Shown here in pieces: positions 36,127 to 44,644 of a stretch of 64,000 nt of DNA. The stretch lies in assembly GCF_013358405.1 (NCBI RefSeq), contig NZ_CP054836.1:1798001-1862000 (forward strand). The letters run 5' to 3'. The position numbers and the translations under genes are program-made. Within the stretch, counting starts at the first letter, position 1; each line of letters opens with the position of its first letter. Source of the stretch: Oricola thermophila. Its GTDB lineage: Bacteria; Pseudomonadota; Alphaproteobacteria; Rhizobiales; Rhizobiaceae. A model generated the notes under the pieces. That model was not told where the DNA came from, did not search any database, and saw only the letters and a list, made by a program, of their open reading frames with translations.

Positions 36127-36675
36127 TCATGCAGCCGAAGGCCCCGGATCGTCGGAACCGCCCGGGCAAAGGCGGTTTCCCGAGCGCGGCGACCTCTCGG
36201 GTGAAAGGCCTCCCGATATGACCTTGAACCCGGATCGGCGAGACTGGGGCGAAAGGCGCTCCACGGCCTCCAACTGCTCGCGGTGCGCAGCTTCCGGCTG
36301 GTAGAGAACCTTCTCGACAAAAATCCGCACCGGCCGGCCCTCGTCATCCTCGATGATCGTCACCTGATTCTCACGCGATCCCAACAGGGCAAGCCCCGTG
36401 GGACTCGTCAGCGGCAAAGACAGCCCCACCGGGAGGCTCGTGCAGCCGTGGGACAGAACCCGCACTTCCGGCCGCCCATCATCGACACGGAAACGGACAC
36501 GACTGTTGAGCGTGACGACGTCCGGCGGCACGTCGTCACGAAAAACGATTTCGGCAGAATTCACCTTGCGGCGCAGCAGCGCCCGCCAGGAATCGGAAAT
36601 GTGCGGACCACGGTCCAGCATGGATTCGAGCATTGCAAAATCCTTGGTCGTCAGAAGGCATTTATCGTGTCGCAT
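36127..36675 (-). CDS. GreA/GreB C-terminal-domain protein, Rnk-like, with C-terminal extension
   Basis: 182 residues from the ATG at 36675, which has GGAG seven bases upstream. Residues about 20-135 resemble Rnk (nucleoside diphosphate kinase regulator): a short helical N-terminus, then the FKBP-like GreA_C fold with LNSRVRFRV, RVLSHG and LTSPTGLALLGSRENQ. The last 45 residues are a basic, low-complexity tail not found in typical Rnk (about 136). Such proteins bind RNA polymerase through the secondary channel. It may form a pair with the second Rnk-like protein encoded 140 bases upstream. Confidence 0.75.
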   Translation of the reverse strand: MRHDKCLLTTKDFAMLESMLDRGPHISDSWRALLRRKVNSAEIVFRDDVPPDVVTLNSRVRFRVDDGRPEVRVLSHGCTSLPVGLSLPLTSPTGLALLGSRENQVTIIEDDEGRPVRIFVEKVLYQPEAAHREQLEAVERLSPQSRRSGFKVISGGLSPERSPRSGNRLCPGGSDDPGPSAA

Positions 36676-36815
36676 CGTGAATCTCCACCGCGCCCGCTCG
36701 CAACGGGGTTGTGAGCTGCAATCGTGCATTGATCCCCTGGCCACCGGCCGGTGGCGCAGGGGTCACGATCCTGCGATGAGACACCCTCCAAAGAGTGCGA
36801 GGCGGGGCGGCGGCT

Positions 36816-37238
36816 TCATCGGACCTGACTGTCCACCCCGGAAAAATGAACGGATTTCACCGTCAGGCGATGGTTCCGGCCGTCTCTCGCCTGCCAGTCG
36901 ATCGACTGCCCGCTGGAAAGACCAATCAGGGCCGCTCCGATAGGCGTCAGAATGGAAATCTTTCCCGCCGAGATATCCGCTTCGCCTGGATAGACGAGGA
37001 CAACGTCCCGGACCGCGCCCGTTTCCGTGACATAACGCACCCCGGCTCCCATGCGTATGGTGTCATCTCCGAGCTGCGTGTCCGGCACGACCTCTGCTCG
37101 CTCCAATTCGGAAAGCAGGAAGTCGGACAGCTCTGGTTCCCTGTCGGATACTGCATTCGCGAGACCGACCAGCCGTTCATACTCCGACTGTGCAATCCTG
37201 ATTTCCGGCTTGCTAATATTCGCGTCGACGGTGATCAC
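36816..37238 (-). CDS. rnk: Nucleoside diphosphate kinase regulator Rnk
   Basis: 140 residues from the GTG at 37238, which has AAGGGG six bases upstream; an earlier GTG at 37265 lacks an RBS. The layout is that of Rnk: a short N-terminal coiled coil (PEIRIAQSEYERLVGLANAV), then the GreA_C FKBP-like domain with VRYVTETG, LVYPGEADISAGKISILTP and GAALIGLSSGQ. Rnk binds RNA polymerase and influences nucleotide pools and stress responses. Length is standard. Confidence 0.9.
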   Translation of the reverse strand: MITVDANISKPEIRIAQSEYERLVGLANAVSDREPELSDFLLSELERAEVVPDTQLGDDTIRMGAGVRYVTETGAVRDVVLVYPGEADISAGKISILTPIGAALIGLSSGQSIDWQARDGRNHRLTVKSVHFSGVDSQVR

Positions 37239-37812
37239 TTCGGACCCCTTGCAACTAACAGTCACTTTCGATGTGCTGAGAAATTCTGTTTTGTTGGAAA
37301 GTCGTCGCTCGGCGAAATGCAGACTGTCATCGATGGTCCAGCCTTATCCGCATACCCTCGACCGGTACGCGACGCAGCCGGCCAAGGGTCAGATGCCCGC
37401 GATTGGGCACACCCTGTTCATGAACTCGGCAAGGCAATTCGAACGAAACATGGCGAAAGATTGGGAAATACCGGCAGCGATGTCAAGCAAGATGGAGGAT
37501 CCCGGGACAGTTCAAGAAAAGAGACCGAACAGCGCCGCGGCCCAGCCGAACTGTCCGGCAACTTTCGTCGGCCGGCCCTGTCAGAAAGTTGTTTCAGCCG
37601 CCGGTTCGGGCCAATTCAAATCGACAATCCAGGCAACTCGGTTCACTTCACGAACCCGGTCGTCGGCGGCTCCCAAGTGGTACTTTTCAACCCGAACACA
37701 TTTTGCAGCCGCGTTCGATGGTGTCCCATCGTATGATTGCTAAAGTGGAGATACAGATTCGGTGTCCACGGCCACGTGAAGGTCGGCGCTAGCAACCGGT
37801 TTTGGAGTGATC
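37239..37812. other. 574-base stretch without a convincing gene
   Basis: It separates rnk (minus) from the antiporter gene (plus) and should contain both promoters. A hairpin CGATGG-TGTC-CCATCG lies at 37716-37731. Open frames across it are long only because they extend antisense to rnk, and their protein text is not protein-like. The Shine-Dalgarno for the antiporter (TTTTGGAG) is at its right end. Confidence 0.45.
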
Positions 37813-38982
37813 ATGGAAAACTCGGAAAGCAGCCTGCTTGTCGCGCTCGCGATTCTGTTTCTCCTCGGTCTCGCCCTCGACAAGTTGGGCCGTATCGTCC
37901 ACGTACCAAGGGTCACCCTGCTGATCTTGCTGGGCGCGGTTCTTGGACCGCCTGTCCTCGACATCCTGCCAGGCCCGCTGGCGAGCGCCGATCACGTATA
38001 TGCAGATGCCGCTCTTACAATGGTGGCATTTCTTCTCGGCGGCACGCTGAACCGGAAGACGCTATCAGTATACGGCGCTGAAATACTCGTGATCTCGGTT
38101 ACTCTTGCCGCAGTTTCAGTCGCGGTCGTATGGGGAGGCTTGGTCCTGCTGGGCGTTCCCATTGCCTTGGCCGCAGTACTCGGCGGCATTTCCGCGGCCA
38201 CAGATCCGGCAGCGACACATGACGTGGTCCGAGCATCCGGGGCAAAAGGACGGTTTGTTTCCAACATTCTCGGCATTGTCGCGGTTGATGATGCGTGGGG
38301 CCTGATCGCGTTCAGCATCGTGATAACGATTGCAGGCACATTGACGGGCAACGGCGCCGTGGAAAGCCTAATGCACGGATTCTGGGAAGTCGGAGGCGCA
38401 ATAATACTCGGTGCTGTAATCGGAGTACCATCAGCATATCTCACCGGTCGACTGAAACCGGGCGAGCCCACCCTTGTCGAGGCAGTCGGAATAGTTCTGC
38501 TGTGTGCGGGCACCGCACTTTATCTGGAAGTCTCGTTTCTCCTCACGGGCATGGTTTGCGGCGCGGCAATCGTCAATCTTGCCAGGCATCACGACCAGCC
38601 CTTCCATGAAATCGAGCGTATCGAATGGCCGTTCATCCTGGTGTTCTTCGTCATGGCGGGGGCTTCACTCGAGGTCGGGCTGCTCGATCAGATCGGATGG
38701 ATCGGGCTGGCATATGTCGCAATGCGGATATTGGCCAGACTGGCCGGCGGCTCGATTGGCGGCAGACTCGCCGGTTTGCCGGCTCGCGAGAGCTTGCTCA
38801 TGGGTACGGCACTAATGCCACAGGCGGGCGTCGCGATCGGCATGGCGCTCGTGGCCGAAGAACGGTTTCCCGAATTCGGCTCCACCATCCTGGCGATCGC
38901 AATTGCCAGCACCATCGTGTTCGAAGTGATCGGTCCGATCTGCACTCAAATCGCGATATCCATGACAAGGGACCGTCAATAG
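37813..38982 (+). CDS. Monovalent cation:proton antiporter (CPA1/CPA2 type)
   Basis: 389 residues from the ATG at 37813, five bases after GGAG. About 12 membrane spans of the Na+(K+)/H+ exchanger domain. The ion-binding region reads SAATDPAATHDVVRASG, with the TDP motif in an unwound helix and an Asp pair in VAVDDAWGL. There is no C-terminal regulatory TrkA domain, so it is a short form. Placed next to the NQR sodium pump genes, it could return sodium in exchange for protons. It converges with the CBS gene; the two share an inverted repeat over their stop codons. Confidence 0.88.
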   Translation: MENSESSLLVALAILFLLGLALDKLGRIVHVPRVTLLILLGAVLGPPVLDILPGPLASADHVYADAALTMVAFLLGGTLNRKTLSVYGAEILVISVTLAAVSVAVVWGGLVLLGVPIALAAVLGGISAATDPAATHDVVRASGAKGRFVSNILGIVAVDDAWGLIAFSIVITIAGTLTGNGAVESLMHGFWEVGGAIILGAVIGVPSAYLTGRLKPGEPTLVEAVGIVLLCAGTALYLEVSFLLTGMVCGAAIVNLARHHDQPFHEIERIEWPFILVFFVMAGASLEVGLLDQIGWIGLAYVAMRILARLAGGSIGGRLAGLPARESLLMGTALMPQAGVAIGMALVAEERFPEFGSTILAIAIASTIVFEVIGPICTQIAISMTRDRQ

Positions 38983-39012
38983 ACGTTGCATGGCTCGGAT
39001 CTATTGACGGTC
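38971..39012. repeat. Perfect 13-bp inverted repeat spanning two convergent stop codons
   Basis: GACCGTCAATAGA (38971-38983) and TCTATTGACGGTC (39000-39012) are exact reverse complements separated by 16 bases. The left arm encodes the last residues Asp-Arg-Gln and the stop of the antiporter; the right arm encodes the same Asp-Arg-Gln-stop of the CBS protein on the other strand. In RNA from either strand it folds into the same stem-loop, so it could serve as a bidirectional terminator, although no long T-run follows. Confidence 0.7.
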
Positions 39013-39405
39013 GTTCGAAAGCTGCAGAAAAACAGCCAGCAGCTGAGTTCTCTCAAGCATGCCCACCAAACGGCCACCGCGAAGCACGGGAAACACCCGA
39101 TACGGCTTTTCGAGGAATGCCTCGGCGGCCGAGACTATGTCGGTTTCTGCCTCAAGCGTCACAACATTCGAATTCATGTATTCGCCGGCAGTTCCCTGCC
39201 ACTGCTGGTAGTAGCTGGCATGGACGGCCGGCCGGAAACAATCCTTCTGGGACAGGATGCCGATCAAGGCACCGGTGTCGTCGACAACCGGTGCGGCGTG
39301 GGCTTGTGCCTCCACCATCTTGGCGACCGCTTCCCGTATGGGCGTTTCCCGGCGAAGGCGGAGAAATTCCGTCTGCATTACTGCATCGATACGGCGATCA
39401 GCCAT
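39001..39405 (-). CDS. CBS-domain protein
   Basis: 134 residues from the ATG at 39405, preceded by an ideal AAGGAGG. Two CBS motifs fill the protein (about residues 8-60 and 75-128): VVDDTGALIGILSQKD and the partner VLRGGRLVGMLERTQL. CBS pairs bind adenosyl ligands (AMP, ATP, NAD) and sense energy state. It has no output domain. It is the last gene of the minus-strand NQR operon, overlapping the nqrM end by eight bases, so it may sense NADH or adenylate status for the complex; that is inference. Confidence 0.88.
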   Translation of the reverse strand: MADRRIDAVMQTEFLRLRRETPIREAVAKMVEAQAHAAPVVDDTGALIGILSQKDCFRPAVHASYYQQWQGTAGEYMNSNVVTLEAETDIVSAAEAFLEKPYRVFPVLRGGRLVGMLERTQLLAVFLQLSNDRQ

Positions 39406-39586
39406 CCACCGCCTCCTTGTCGTCCTGCATTCGCTTTGGGCAACCGTCACAACGTGCGCCGGTTATGCAGGCAAGACCGCCGCAGGATGTATCCGGAGGC
39501 CTTCCCGTCAGCACAAGGCCAACGGCCAGGCCACCCGCAGCAAGCACGACAACAGCAATGGCGAACAGCGTCTCCACCAACCTCAC
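39398..39586 (-). CDS. nqrM: NQR maturation protein NqrM (DUF539)
   Basis: 62 residues: one N-terminal membrane span (VETLFAIAVVVLAAGGLAVG) followed by a cysteine-rich tail with SCGGLACITGARC and GCPKR. This SCGGL...C..CP pattern is the mark of NqrM, which is needed to insert iron between NqrD and NqrE. It lies one base after apbE and overlaps the CBS gene. Its presence supports the view that the neighbouring NQR complex is assembled with its Fe centre. Confidence 0.88.
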   Translation of the reverse strand: MRLVETLFAIAVVVLAAGGLAVGLVLTGRPPDTSCGGLACITGARCDGCPKRMQDDKEAVDG

Positions 39587-39587
39587 C

Positions 39588-40577
39588 TCATACCAGGTAA
39601 TCGCGGAAGGAGCCGGTCAGGATCCGGTCCAGCTCGTTTCCGTTGCGCGTGAGAAACAGCGCCGAAATGCCGTTTTCTCGAGCGACCGCCGGCCCCCGGC
39701 GCCCACCGGCCGCCATCAACGCGGTCGCCCATCCGTCGGCGGTCATTGCATCCTCGTCGATCACCGAGACGGATGCGAGGCCGCCTTCCACCGGTTCACG
39801 GGTATGCGGATCTATAATGTGACTGTAGCGCCTGCCCCCGAGGGCGTAGCCGTTTGCGCGACTGCCGGAAGTGGCGACCGCCCTGTCCGTCAGGTTGAGA
39901 ACCGCATGGATGCCAGCCTGACCGGCCCGCGGATCCTCCACGCCGGCTCTCCACGGTCGACCGGAGGGATGCCTGCCCCTGGCGGCCAGTTCGCCGCCCA
40001 GATCTACCAGGAAATTCCTCTCTCCGGCATCAAGCAGCAATGAAACGATCCGGTCCAGCGCGTAGCCCTTGGCTATCCCGCAAAGATCGAGTGTCAGATC
40101 ATCACGCTGCTTGGATATCGTGTCTCCCTGGACTGCAACGCCGCCCCATTCCGGCACCTCGTTGCCGCTGATCGGCCCGAAGCCCCACCGCGCAACGAGT
40201 GGCCCGACCGTCGGATCGAATGCGCCGCGGGTCGCGGCCGACAAGGCCACTGCCGCCGATGCAACGAAGGCCGTCTCGGCTGCCACCGGGTGCGGGCCGG
40301 ATGCCGACCGGTTGAACCGCGATATTTCGCTTTCCTCCCGCCACGGAGACATCCGTCGATCGATCCGGTCGAGGAGGTTGCCAATCGGCTCGCGCAATCG
40401 CTCGAGGTCCGAGGAGCGCGGCAGCGTTATGCTCCACCTGGTACCAAACGCCCGTCCAGCCATCGCATGAACCGCCGGCGCCGCTCCGACAACTGCGGGC
40501 AGCATGCAGGTCGTGACGGTACCCGCGCCAAGGGCAAGGAAACCGCGTCGATTGATCCGAATTCCGGCTGCGCACAT
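39588..40577 (-). CDS. apbE: FAD:protein FMN transferase
   Basis: 329 residues. ApbE transfers FMN from FAD to a threonine in the S/TGAT motif of target proteins. The N-terminus has a Tat-like signal (NRRGFLALGAG), placing it in the periplasm. Family motifs: RMSPWREESEISRFN, DLCGIAKGYALD (flavin-binding), LVDLGGELAARG and ATSGSRANGY. It sits between nqrF and nqrM, so NqrC (Thr235 in TGAT) is the expected target; NqrB in this operon lacks a target motif. Confidence 0.93.
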   Translation of the reverse strand: MCAAGIRINRRGFLALGAGTVTTCMLPAVVGAAPAVHAMAGRAFGTRWSITLPRSSDLERLREPIGNLLDRIDRRMSPWREESEISRFNRSASGPHPVAAETAFVASAAVALSAATRGAFDPTVGPLVARWGFGPISGNEVPEWGGVAVQGDTISKQRDDLTLDLCGIAKGYALDRIVSLLLDAGERNFLVDLGGELAARGRHPSGRPWRAGVEDPRAGQAGIHAVLNLTDRAVATSGSRANGYALGGRRYSHIIDPHTREPVEGGLASVSVIDEDAMTADGWATALMAAGGRRGPAVARENGISALFLTRNGNELDRILTGSFRDYLV

Positions 40578-40580
40578 GGT

Positions 40581-41801
40581 TCAGGCTCCAAAATCGTCGT
40601 TGAATATAGAGTTCCGCTCTACGCCCAGCTTCTCCAGTGTCGCCAGTACCGCGGAAATCATGACCGGCGGACCGCAGAGATAGTATTCGCATTCCTCGGG
40701 GGCCGGATGGTTGCGCAATGCATCGCGGACCGTCTCATGGATGAAGCCGGTCGCCCCCGTCCAGCGGTCGCCCGGCGCTGGATCCGAGAGTGCCGGCGTC
40801 CAGGTGAAATTGTCATGCTCCCGAGCGATCGCATCGAACTCTTCCCTGTAAAACAGGTCAGCAGCCGACCTGGCCCCGTAGAAATACGACATTTTTCGTT
40901 TCGTGCCGGAGCCTATCTGTTCGTGCACCATGGCACGCAGGGGGGCCATTCCAACCCCCCCTCCGATAAAGATCATCTCACGATTGGTCGGCTGGACATG
41001 AAATTCCCCGAACGGACCAGAAACATCGATACTGTCGCCCTGTTTCAGCGAAAACAGGTAGGAAGATACGACGCCGGGTGGAATATCCGTCTCGCGACCC
41101 GCCGGCGGTGCCGCGAGACGAATATTGAATACCAGCCGCCCGGCATCCTCCGGACGGTTTGCGATCGAATAGGCTCGTGTAACCGACTTCAGCGATTTCG
41201 ATCGGAGCATGTGCCAGCCGGCGATATTCCAAGCTTCCTCGAATTCCGCCGGAACCTCAATCTCGGAGAAATCGAGTTCATAAGGTGGAGCAGTGAGCTG
41301 CATGAAGCTTCCGGCCCGAAAGTCGATCATTCGACCCTCAGGTACTTCGAGCACCAATTCCCTGATCAGTGGCGCGAGCATGCGGTTCGAGAGCACAGTG
41401 CAGGCGAAGCTCTCCGCCGCAAGGATCTCTTCCGGAACATAAACAGAGACCGGCCCGCGTACACTTACCTGACAGGCCAGCCGGATATTGGACTTTCGTT
41501 CTGCCGCAGACAGTATGCCACGTTCGGTCGCCTGCGGCTCACCGGCTCCCTCGCCTGTGACAGTAACACGGCACAGGCCACATGTGCCATTTCCGCCGCA
41601 CGCAGCCGGTATTCCGACACCTGCACCATGCAGAATGCCAAGAAGCCGGCTCCCGCGACTGGCCTCGATGGTCTTGCTGTCATTGACCTTAACAATAACA
41701 GCGCCCTGCGGTCCCAGCTTTCGGTGGGTGGTGAGGAGGCCGGCGGTCAGCACCACAACAAGCACAACAATGACAAGGCTGCCGAGAACGATCTCGATCA
41801 T
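40581..41801 (-). CDS. nqrF: Na+-translocating NADH-quinone reductase subunit F
   Basis: 406 residues from the ATG at 41801 (V. cholerae NqrF 408). One N-terminal membrane anchor, a 2Fe-2S ferredoxin domain with Cys68, Cys74, Cys77 and Cys110, then an FAD/NADH reductase domain with RAYSIAN (FAD), [12 protein letters not shown] and YLCGPPVM (NADH). It is the NADH entry point and passes electrons to the Fe centre of NqrD/E. It overlaps nqrE by four bases. All cofactor ligands appear intact, so the input side of the complex is complete. Confidence 0.96.
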   Translation of the reverse strand: MIEIVLGSLVIVVLVVVLTAGLLTTHRKLGPQGAVIVKVNDSKTIEASRGSRLLGILHGAGVGIPAACGGNGTCGLCRVTVTGEGAGEPQATERGILSAAERKSNIRLACQVSVRGPVSVYVPEEILAAESFACTVLSNRMLAPLIRELVLEVPEGRMIDFRAGSFMQLTAPPYELDFSEIEVPAEFEEAWNIAGWHMLRSKSLKSVTRAYSIANRPEDAGRLVFNIRLAAPPAGRETDIPPGVVSSYLFSLKQGDSIDVSGPFGEFHVQPTNREMIFIGGGVGMAPLRAMVHEQIGSGTKRKMSYFYGARSAADLFYREEFDAIAREHDNFTWTPALSDPAPGDRWTGATGFIHETVRDALRNHPAPEECEYYLCGPPVMISAVLATLEKLGVERNSIFNDDFGA

Positions 41802-42409
41802 GAGGCCACCATCTGCGCGAATGCCGAAAATCCGAGCGACATCATCCCCGCCAGGACGAAGGTCATGCCGAGACCGCGCAGCCCGTCGGGCAGGTCGGCA
41901 TAGGCCAGGCGCGCCCTGATCCCGCTCAGCATGATCACCGCCACCGCAAAGCCGGCGCCGCTGCCGAGACCGAAGGCAACGGACTCGGCGAGGCCGTAGT
42001 CCCGCTCGACCATGAACAGGCTGCCGCCGAGAATGGCGCACTGCACGGTCAGAAGCGGCAGGAACACCCCGAAGGCGGCGTAGATGGCGGGAAAGAAGCG
42101 GTCCAGCACCATCTCGGTAAGCTGCACCGTGGCCGCGATCACGCCGATGAAGGCGATCAGCGAAAGATAGGACAGGTCGAGATCCGGCATCCCGGCCCAT
42201 GCCCAAGCGCCCGGCGCAAGGACCGCCACGTATATGATCCGGTTGAGCGGAACCGTGATGGCAAGCACCGCCGTGACGGCAATGCCGAGCCCGACAGCCG
42301 TGCCCGGCCGCCGCGACAGGGCAAGGAAGGTGCACAGGCCGAGGAACAGGGTCAGCGGCATGTTCTCGGCAAAGGCCGCCCGCAGGAACAGGGCGAACAG
42401 ATCGTTCAT
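41798..42409 (-). CDS. nqrE: Na+-translocating NADH-quinone reductase subunit E
   Basis: 203 residues from the ATG at 42409 with CGGAGGAA upstream. Six membrane spans. The two cysteines that hold the intramembrane Fe centre with NqrD are present: Cys26 in LGLCTFLA and Cys124 in VQCAILGGS. The conserved SFAENMP-type start appears as AFAENMPLT. It overlaps nqrD and nqrF by four bases each. Confidence 0.95.
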   Translation of the reverse strand: MNDLFALFLRAAFAENMPLTLFLGLCTFLALSRRPGTAVGLGIAVTAVLAITVPLNRIIYVAVLAPGAWAWAGMPDLDLSYLSLIAFIGVIAATVQLTEMVLDRFFPAIYAAFGVFLPLLTVQCAILGGSLFMVERDYGLAESVAFGLGSGAGFAVAVIMLSGIRARLAYADLPDGLRGLGMTFVLAGMMSLGFSAFAQMVAS

Positions 42410-43071
42410 GCCCGTTCCTCCGACACCGCAGGCGCCTCGAATTCCGGCGCCTCCACCTGTTCCGGCCGCAGCGAGCGGATGGCCCAGACCAAACCGCCGA
42501 GAAGGAAGAACGCGCTGGGCGCAAGCAGCATCAGGTTGAGCGGCGTGAACCACCCGCCCTGATCGACGGTCGGCAACACCGGATAGCCGAACAGGCTTCC
42601 CATGCCGAACAGTTCCCGCACCGCGCCGATCACGACCAGCACGAGCGAGTAACCGAGCCCGTTGCCCAACGCGTCGATCATCGAGGGCAAGGGCGGATTG
42701 GAACGGGCGAAGGACTCCGTCCGGCCGAGTACCAGGCAGTTCGTCGTAATCAGGCTGACGAAGACCGACAGGCGCTTGCTGATGTCGTAGAAATAGGCCT
42801 GCAGAAACTGGTCGATGACGATGACCAGCGACGCGACAATGATGATCTGCACGATCAGCCGAATCGTCGAGGGTATATGCCGCCGGATGACGCTGACCAC
42901 GCCCGCCGACATGACCAACACGACAGTCAGCGACGCCGCCATTGTCAGGGCGGTGTCGAGCGAGGTCGTCACCGCCAGCGCGGAGCAGATGCCGAGAATC
43001 TGCAGCGTCACCGGATTCTGCCGCACCAGGGGCGACGAAAGCGTACTCCAGAATCCGCCCGGGATCGCCAT
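42406..43071 (-). CDS. nqrD: Na+-translocating NADH-quinone reductase subunit D
   Basis: 221 residues. Six membrane spans. Fe-centre cysteines at Cys29 (LGICSALA) and Cys112 ([11 protein letters not shown]), the same positions as in V. cholerae NqrD. Pseudo-symmetric partner of NqrE. The C-terminus carries a short acidic extension ([11 protein letters not shown]). It is three bases after nqrC and overlaps nqrE by four. Confidence 0.95.
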   Translation of the reverse strand: MAIPGGFWSTLSSPLVRQNPVTLQILGICSALAVTTSLDTALTMAASLTVVLVMSAGVVSVIRRHIPSTIRLIVQIIIVASLVIVIDQFLQAYFYDISKRLSVFVSLITTNCLVLGRTESFARSNPPLPSMIDALGNGLGYSLVLVVIGAVRELFGMGSLFGYPVLPTVDQGGWFTPLNLMLLAPSAFFLLGGLVWAIRSLRPEQVEAPEFEAPAVSEERA

Positions 43072-43074
43072 CGG

Positions 43075-43875
43075 TCAGAACTCCCCTTTCCGGACAGCCT
43101 GGATGAAGGGACCGTAGCCGTCAGGTCCCAGCCAGAACCGCACGATCCCGGTCATGGCGTTGCTGGTGCGCGTCGCACCGGTAATGCCGTCGACCTCGTA
43201 CTCGCTGCTTGCCGGCCCGCGCGCCACCGAGAAACGCACCGTGCCGCTATCGTCCATGACACGCTTGCCCGCGAAGCCGAGTTGCCATGCCGGCTCCTCG
43301 ATCCGCGCGCCCAGACCGGGTGTCTCCGATTGCTCGATGACCGAAAGCCCGGCGATCGTGTTCATGTCGCCATGCAGCGCCAGCATCGCCCGGATCGTGC
43401 CGTTGTAGCCTGCGCCGGCGATCGGCAGGATGGCGAGCGACACCTCTTCGCCATCGCGCAATATGTAGACCTGCGCATAGTCGGGACGGGCTCCCAGTCC
43501 CGCGATATCCTGCGCGGGAGACAGCGTCGTCCAGTTCCCCGGATCCTGCAACGCCGCTTCCAGCGTTTCCGGTGTCACGTCCCTGGCAGCCTGCCCCGCG
43601 TCGAGATCGATCACCACGGTGGTCAAGGCATCGCCGCCGGCCTCGTCGATCAGTTCCCGCATGCCCGGGATCGCCGAAATCAGCGCTTCCAGACGCATCT
43701 GCTGCTCCGCGGCCCGGTTCTGCTGCTGTATCGGCCGAAGGATCACGGTCGCACCGTTGACCAGGACGGCGCAGACCACCGCGACGATGAATGCCATGCC
43801 GATCGTCTTGGTGCGGCTCTCGTTGGGCAGCGCCAGGAAACGTTTCCATGCCGAAATCGGATTCAGGTCAGCCAA
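43075..43875 (-). CDS. nqrC: Na+-translocating NADH-quinone reductase subunit C
   Basis: 266 residues from the TTG at 43875; GGAG lies eight bases upstream and no ATG is available at the expected place. One N-terminal membrane span and a periplasmic FMN-binding domain. The flavinylation motif [10 protein letters not shown] is intact, with Thr235 as the predicted covalent FMN site. In the standard complex electrons pass from NqrD/E to FMN-C to FMN-B. It overlaps the nqrB end by eight bases. Confidence 0.93.
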   Translation of the reverse strand: MADLNPISAWKRFLALPNESRTKTIGMAFIVAVVCAVLVNGATVILRPIQQQNRAAEQQMRLEALISAIPGMRELIDEAGGDALTTVVIDLDAGQAARDVTPETLEAALQDPGNWTTLSPAQDIAGLGARPDYAQVYILRDGEEVSLAILPIAGAGYNGTIRAMLALHGDMNTIAGLSVIEQSETPGLGARIEEPAWQLGFAGKRVMDDSGTVRFSVARGPASSEYEVDGITGATRTSNAMTGIVRFWLGPDGYGPFIQAVRKGEF

Positions 43876-44644
43876 AACGTCTTCTCCTTCGGGCAAGCCA
43901 TACGGCAATCGCGATTTCATCCAGAAGCGGAGCCGCCAGCGATGCGAGAAGCGCGGCCGCGACGGACAGCTGGACCGCGGCAGCGCCCTCCCAGTACTGC
44001 GCGAACAACACGACGAGACCGCCATACAGGGCGCCGTAGAGCCAGCGCCCCGACCGGGTTGCAGCACTGGTCACGGGATCACAGACCAGCAGGACCAGGA
44101 CGACCAGAAAGGCCGTCGCGACCTCCGTCAGATCGACGCCGGAGACATGCGCCACCCCGGCGACAGCAAGCGCACCGGCAAGAACCCGTCCGGAATAGAC
44201 ACCCGCCAGCCAGCCTATCGCGCCGGAAGCGACCGCCGCCCAGCCGATCTGCACCGCGAGATCCGGCCATGGCGCCGCCGGAAAGCCGAAGCCCAGAAAG
44301 GAAAGGGTCAATGTCGCCGCATTGAGGACATTTCGTCCCCAGCCGCCAAATACCAGCTCTGCCATAACGACACCGAAACTGATGCCGAGCAGCAACTGGC
44401 CGATGCCAAGTTCCGACGGCGCAAGCATGGCGACCGCAAGGGCGGTAAGGGCACCGGCGAAAGACGGGGGCTGCGCACGGGACAACATGAAGATCACGTG
44501 CCAAAACCCCGCGAAAACGAGGAAAAACAACAGCCACGCAACCGCAGGAAGACCGTCGGCCAAGAGCCACGTCACCGCCATCGGCAGCACCGCGGCCAGG
44601 ATCATGAGCGCGACCGTCTCCCGGTCCCAAAGGCCACGAATCAT
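43868..44644 (-). CDS. nqrB: NqrB-like subunit, short form lacking the covalent FMN motif
   Basis: 258 residues against about 410 for standard NqrB. Membrane protein with about eight spans, clearly homologous: LLLGISFGVVMAELVFGGWGRNVLN matches the region before the flavin site, and CDPVTSAATRSGRWLYGALYGG matches the conserved C-terminal DPV segment. Two blocks are missing: about 65 N-terminal residues, and about 60 residues between NVLNAA and the later spans, which in standard NqrB carry the SGAT motif with the covalent FMN threonine. A SGAI string exists inside a membrane span but is not aligned with that site. It is translationally coupled to nqrA (four-base overlap). In-frame and intact, so a natural variant rather than a broken gene. 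Confidence 0.85.
   Translation of the reverse strand: MIRGLWDRETVALMILAAVLPMAVTWLLADGLPAVAWLLFFLVFAGFWHVIFMLSRAQPPSFAGALTALAVAMLAPSELGIGQLLLGISFGVVMAELVFGGWGRNVLNAATLTLSFLGFGFPAAPWPDLAVQIGWAAVASGAIGWLAGVYSGRVLAGALAVAGVAHVSGVDLTEVATAFLVVLVLLVCDPVTSAATRSGRWLYGALYGGLVVLFAQYWEGAAAVQLSVAAALLASLAAPLLDEIAIAVWLARRRRRFG

Noticed and set aside
36795..37736. 314-codon plus-strand frame running across rnk
   Set aside because: It is antisense to rnk for much of its length, and the remaining text is not protein-like.
44100..44300. SGAI string in NqrB as an aligned flavin site
   Set aside because: It lies within a membrane span of the later part of the protein and has Ile in place of Thr; the block that should carry SGAT is absent.
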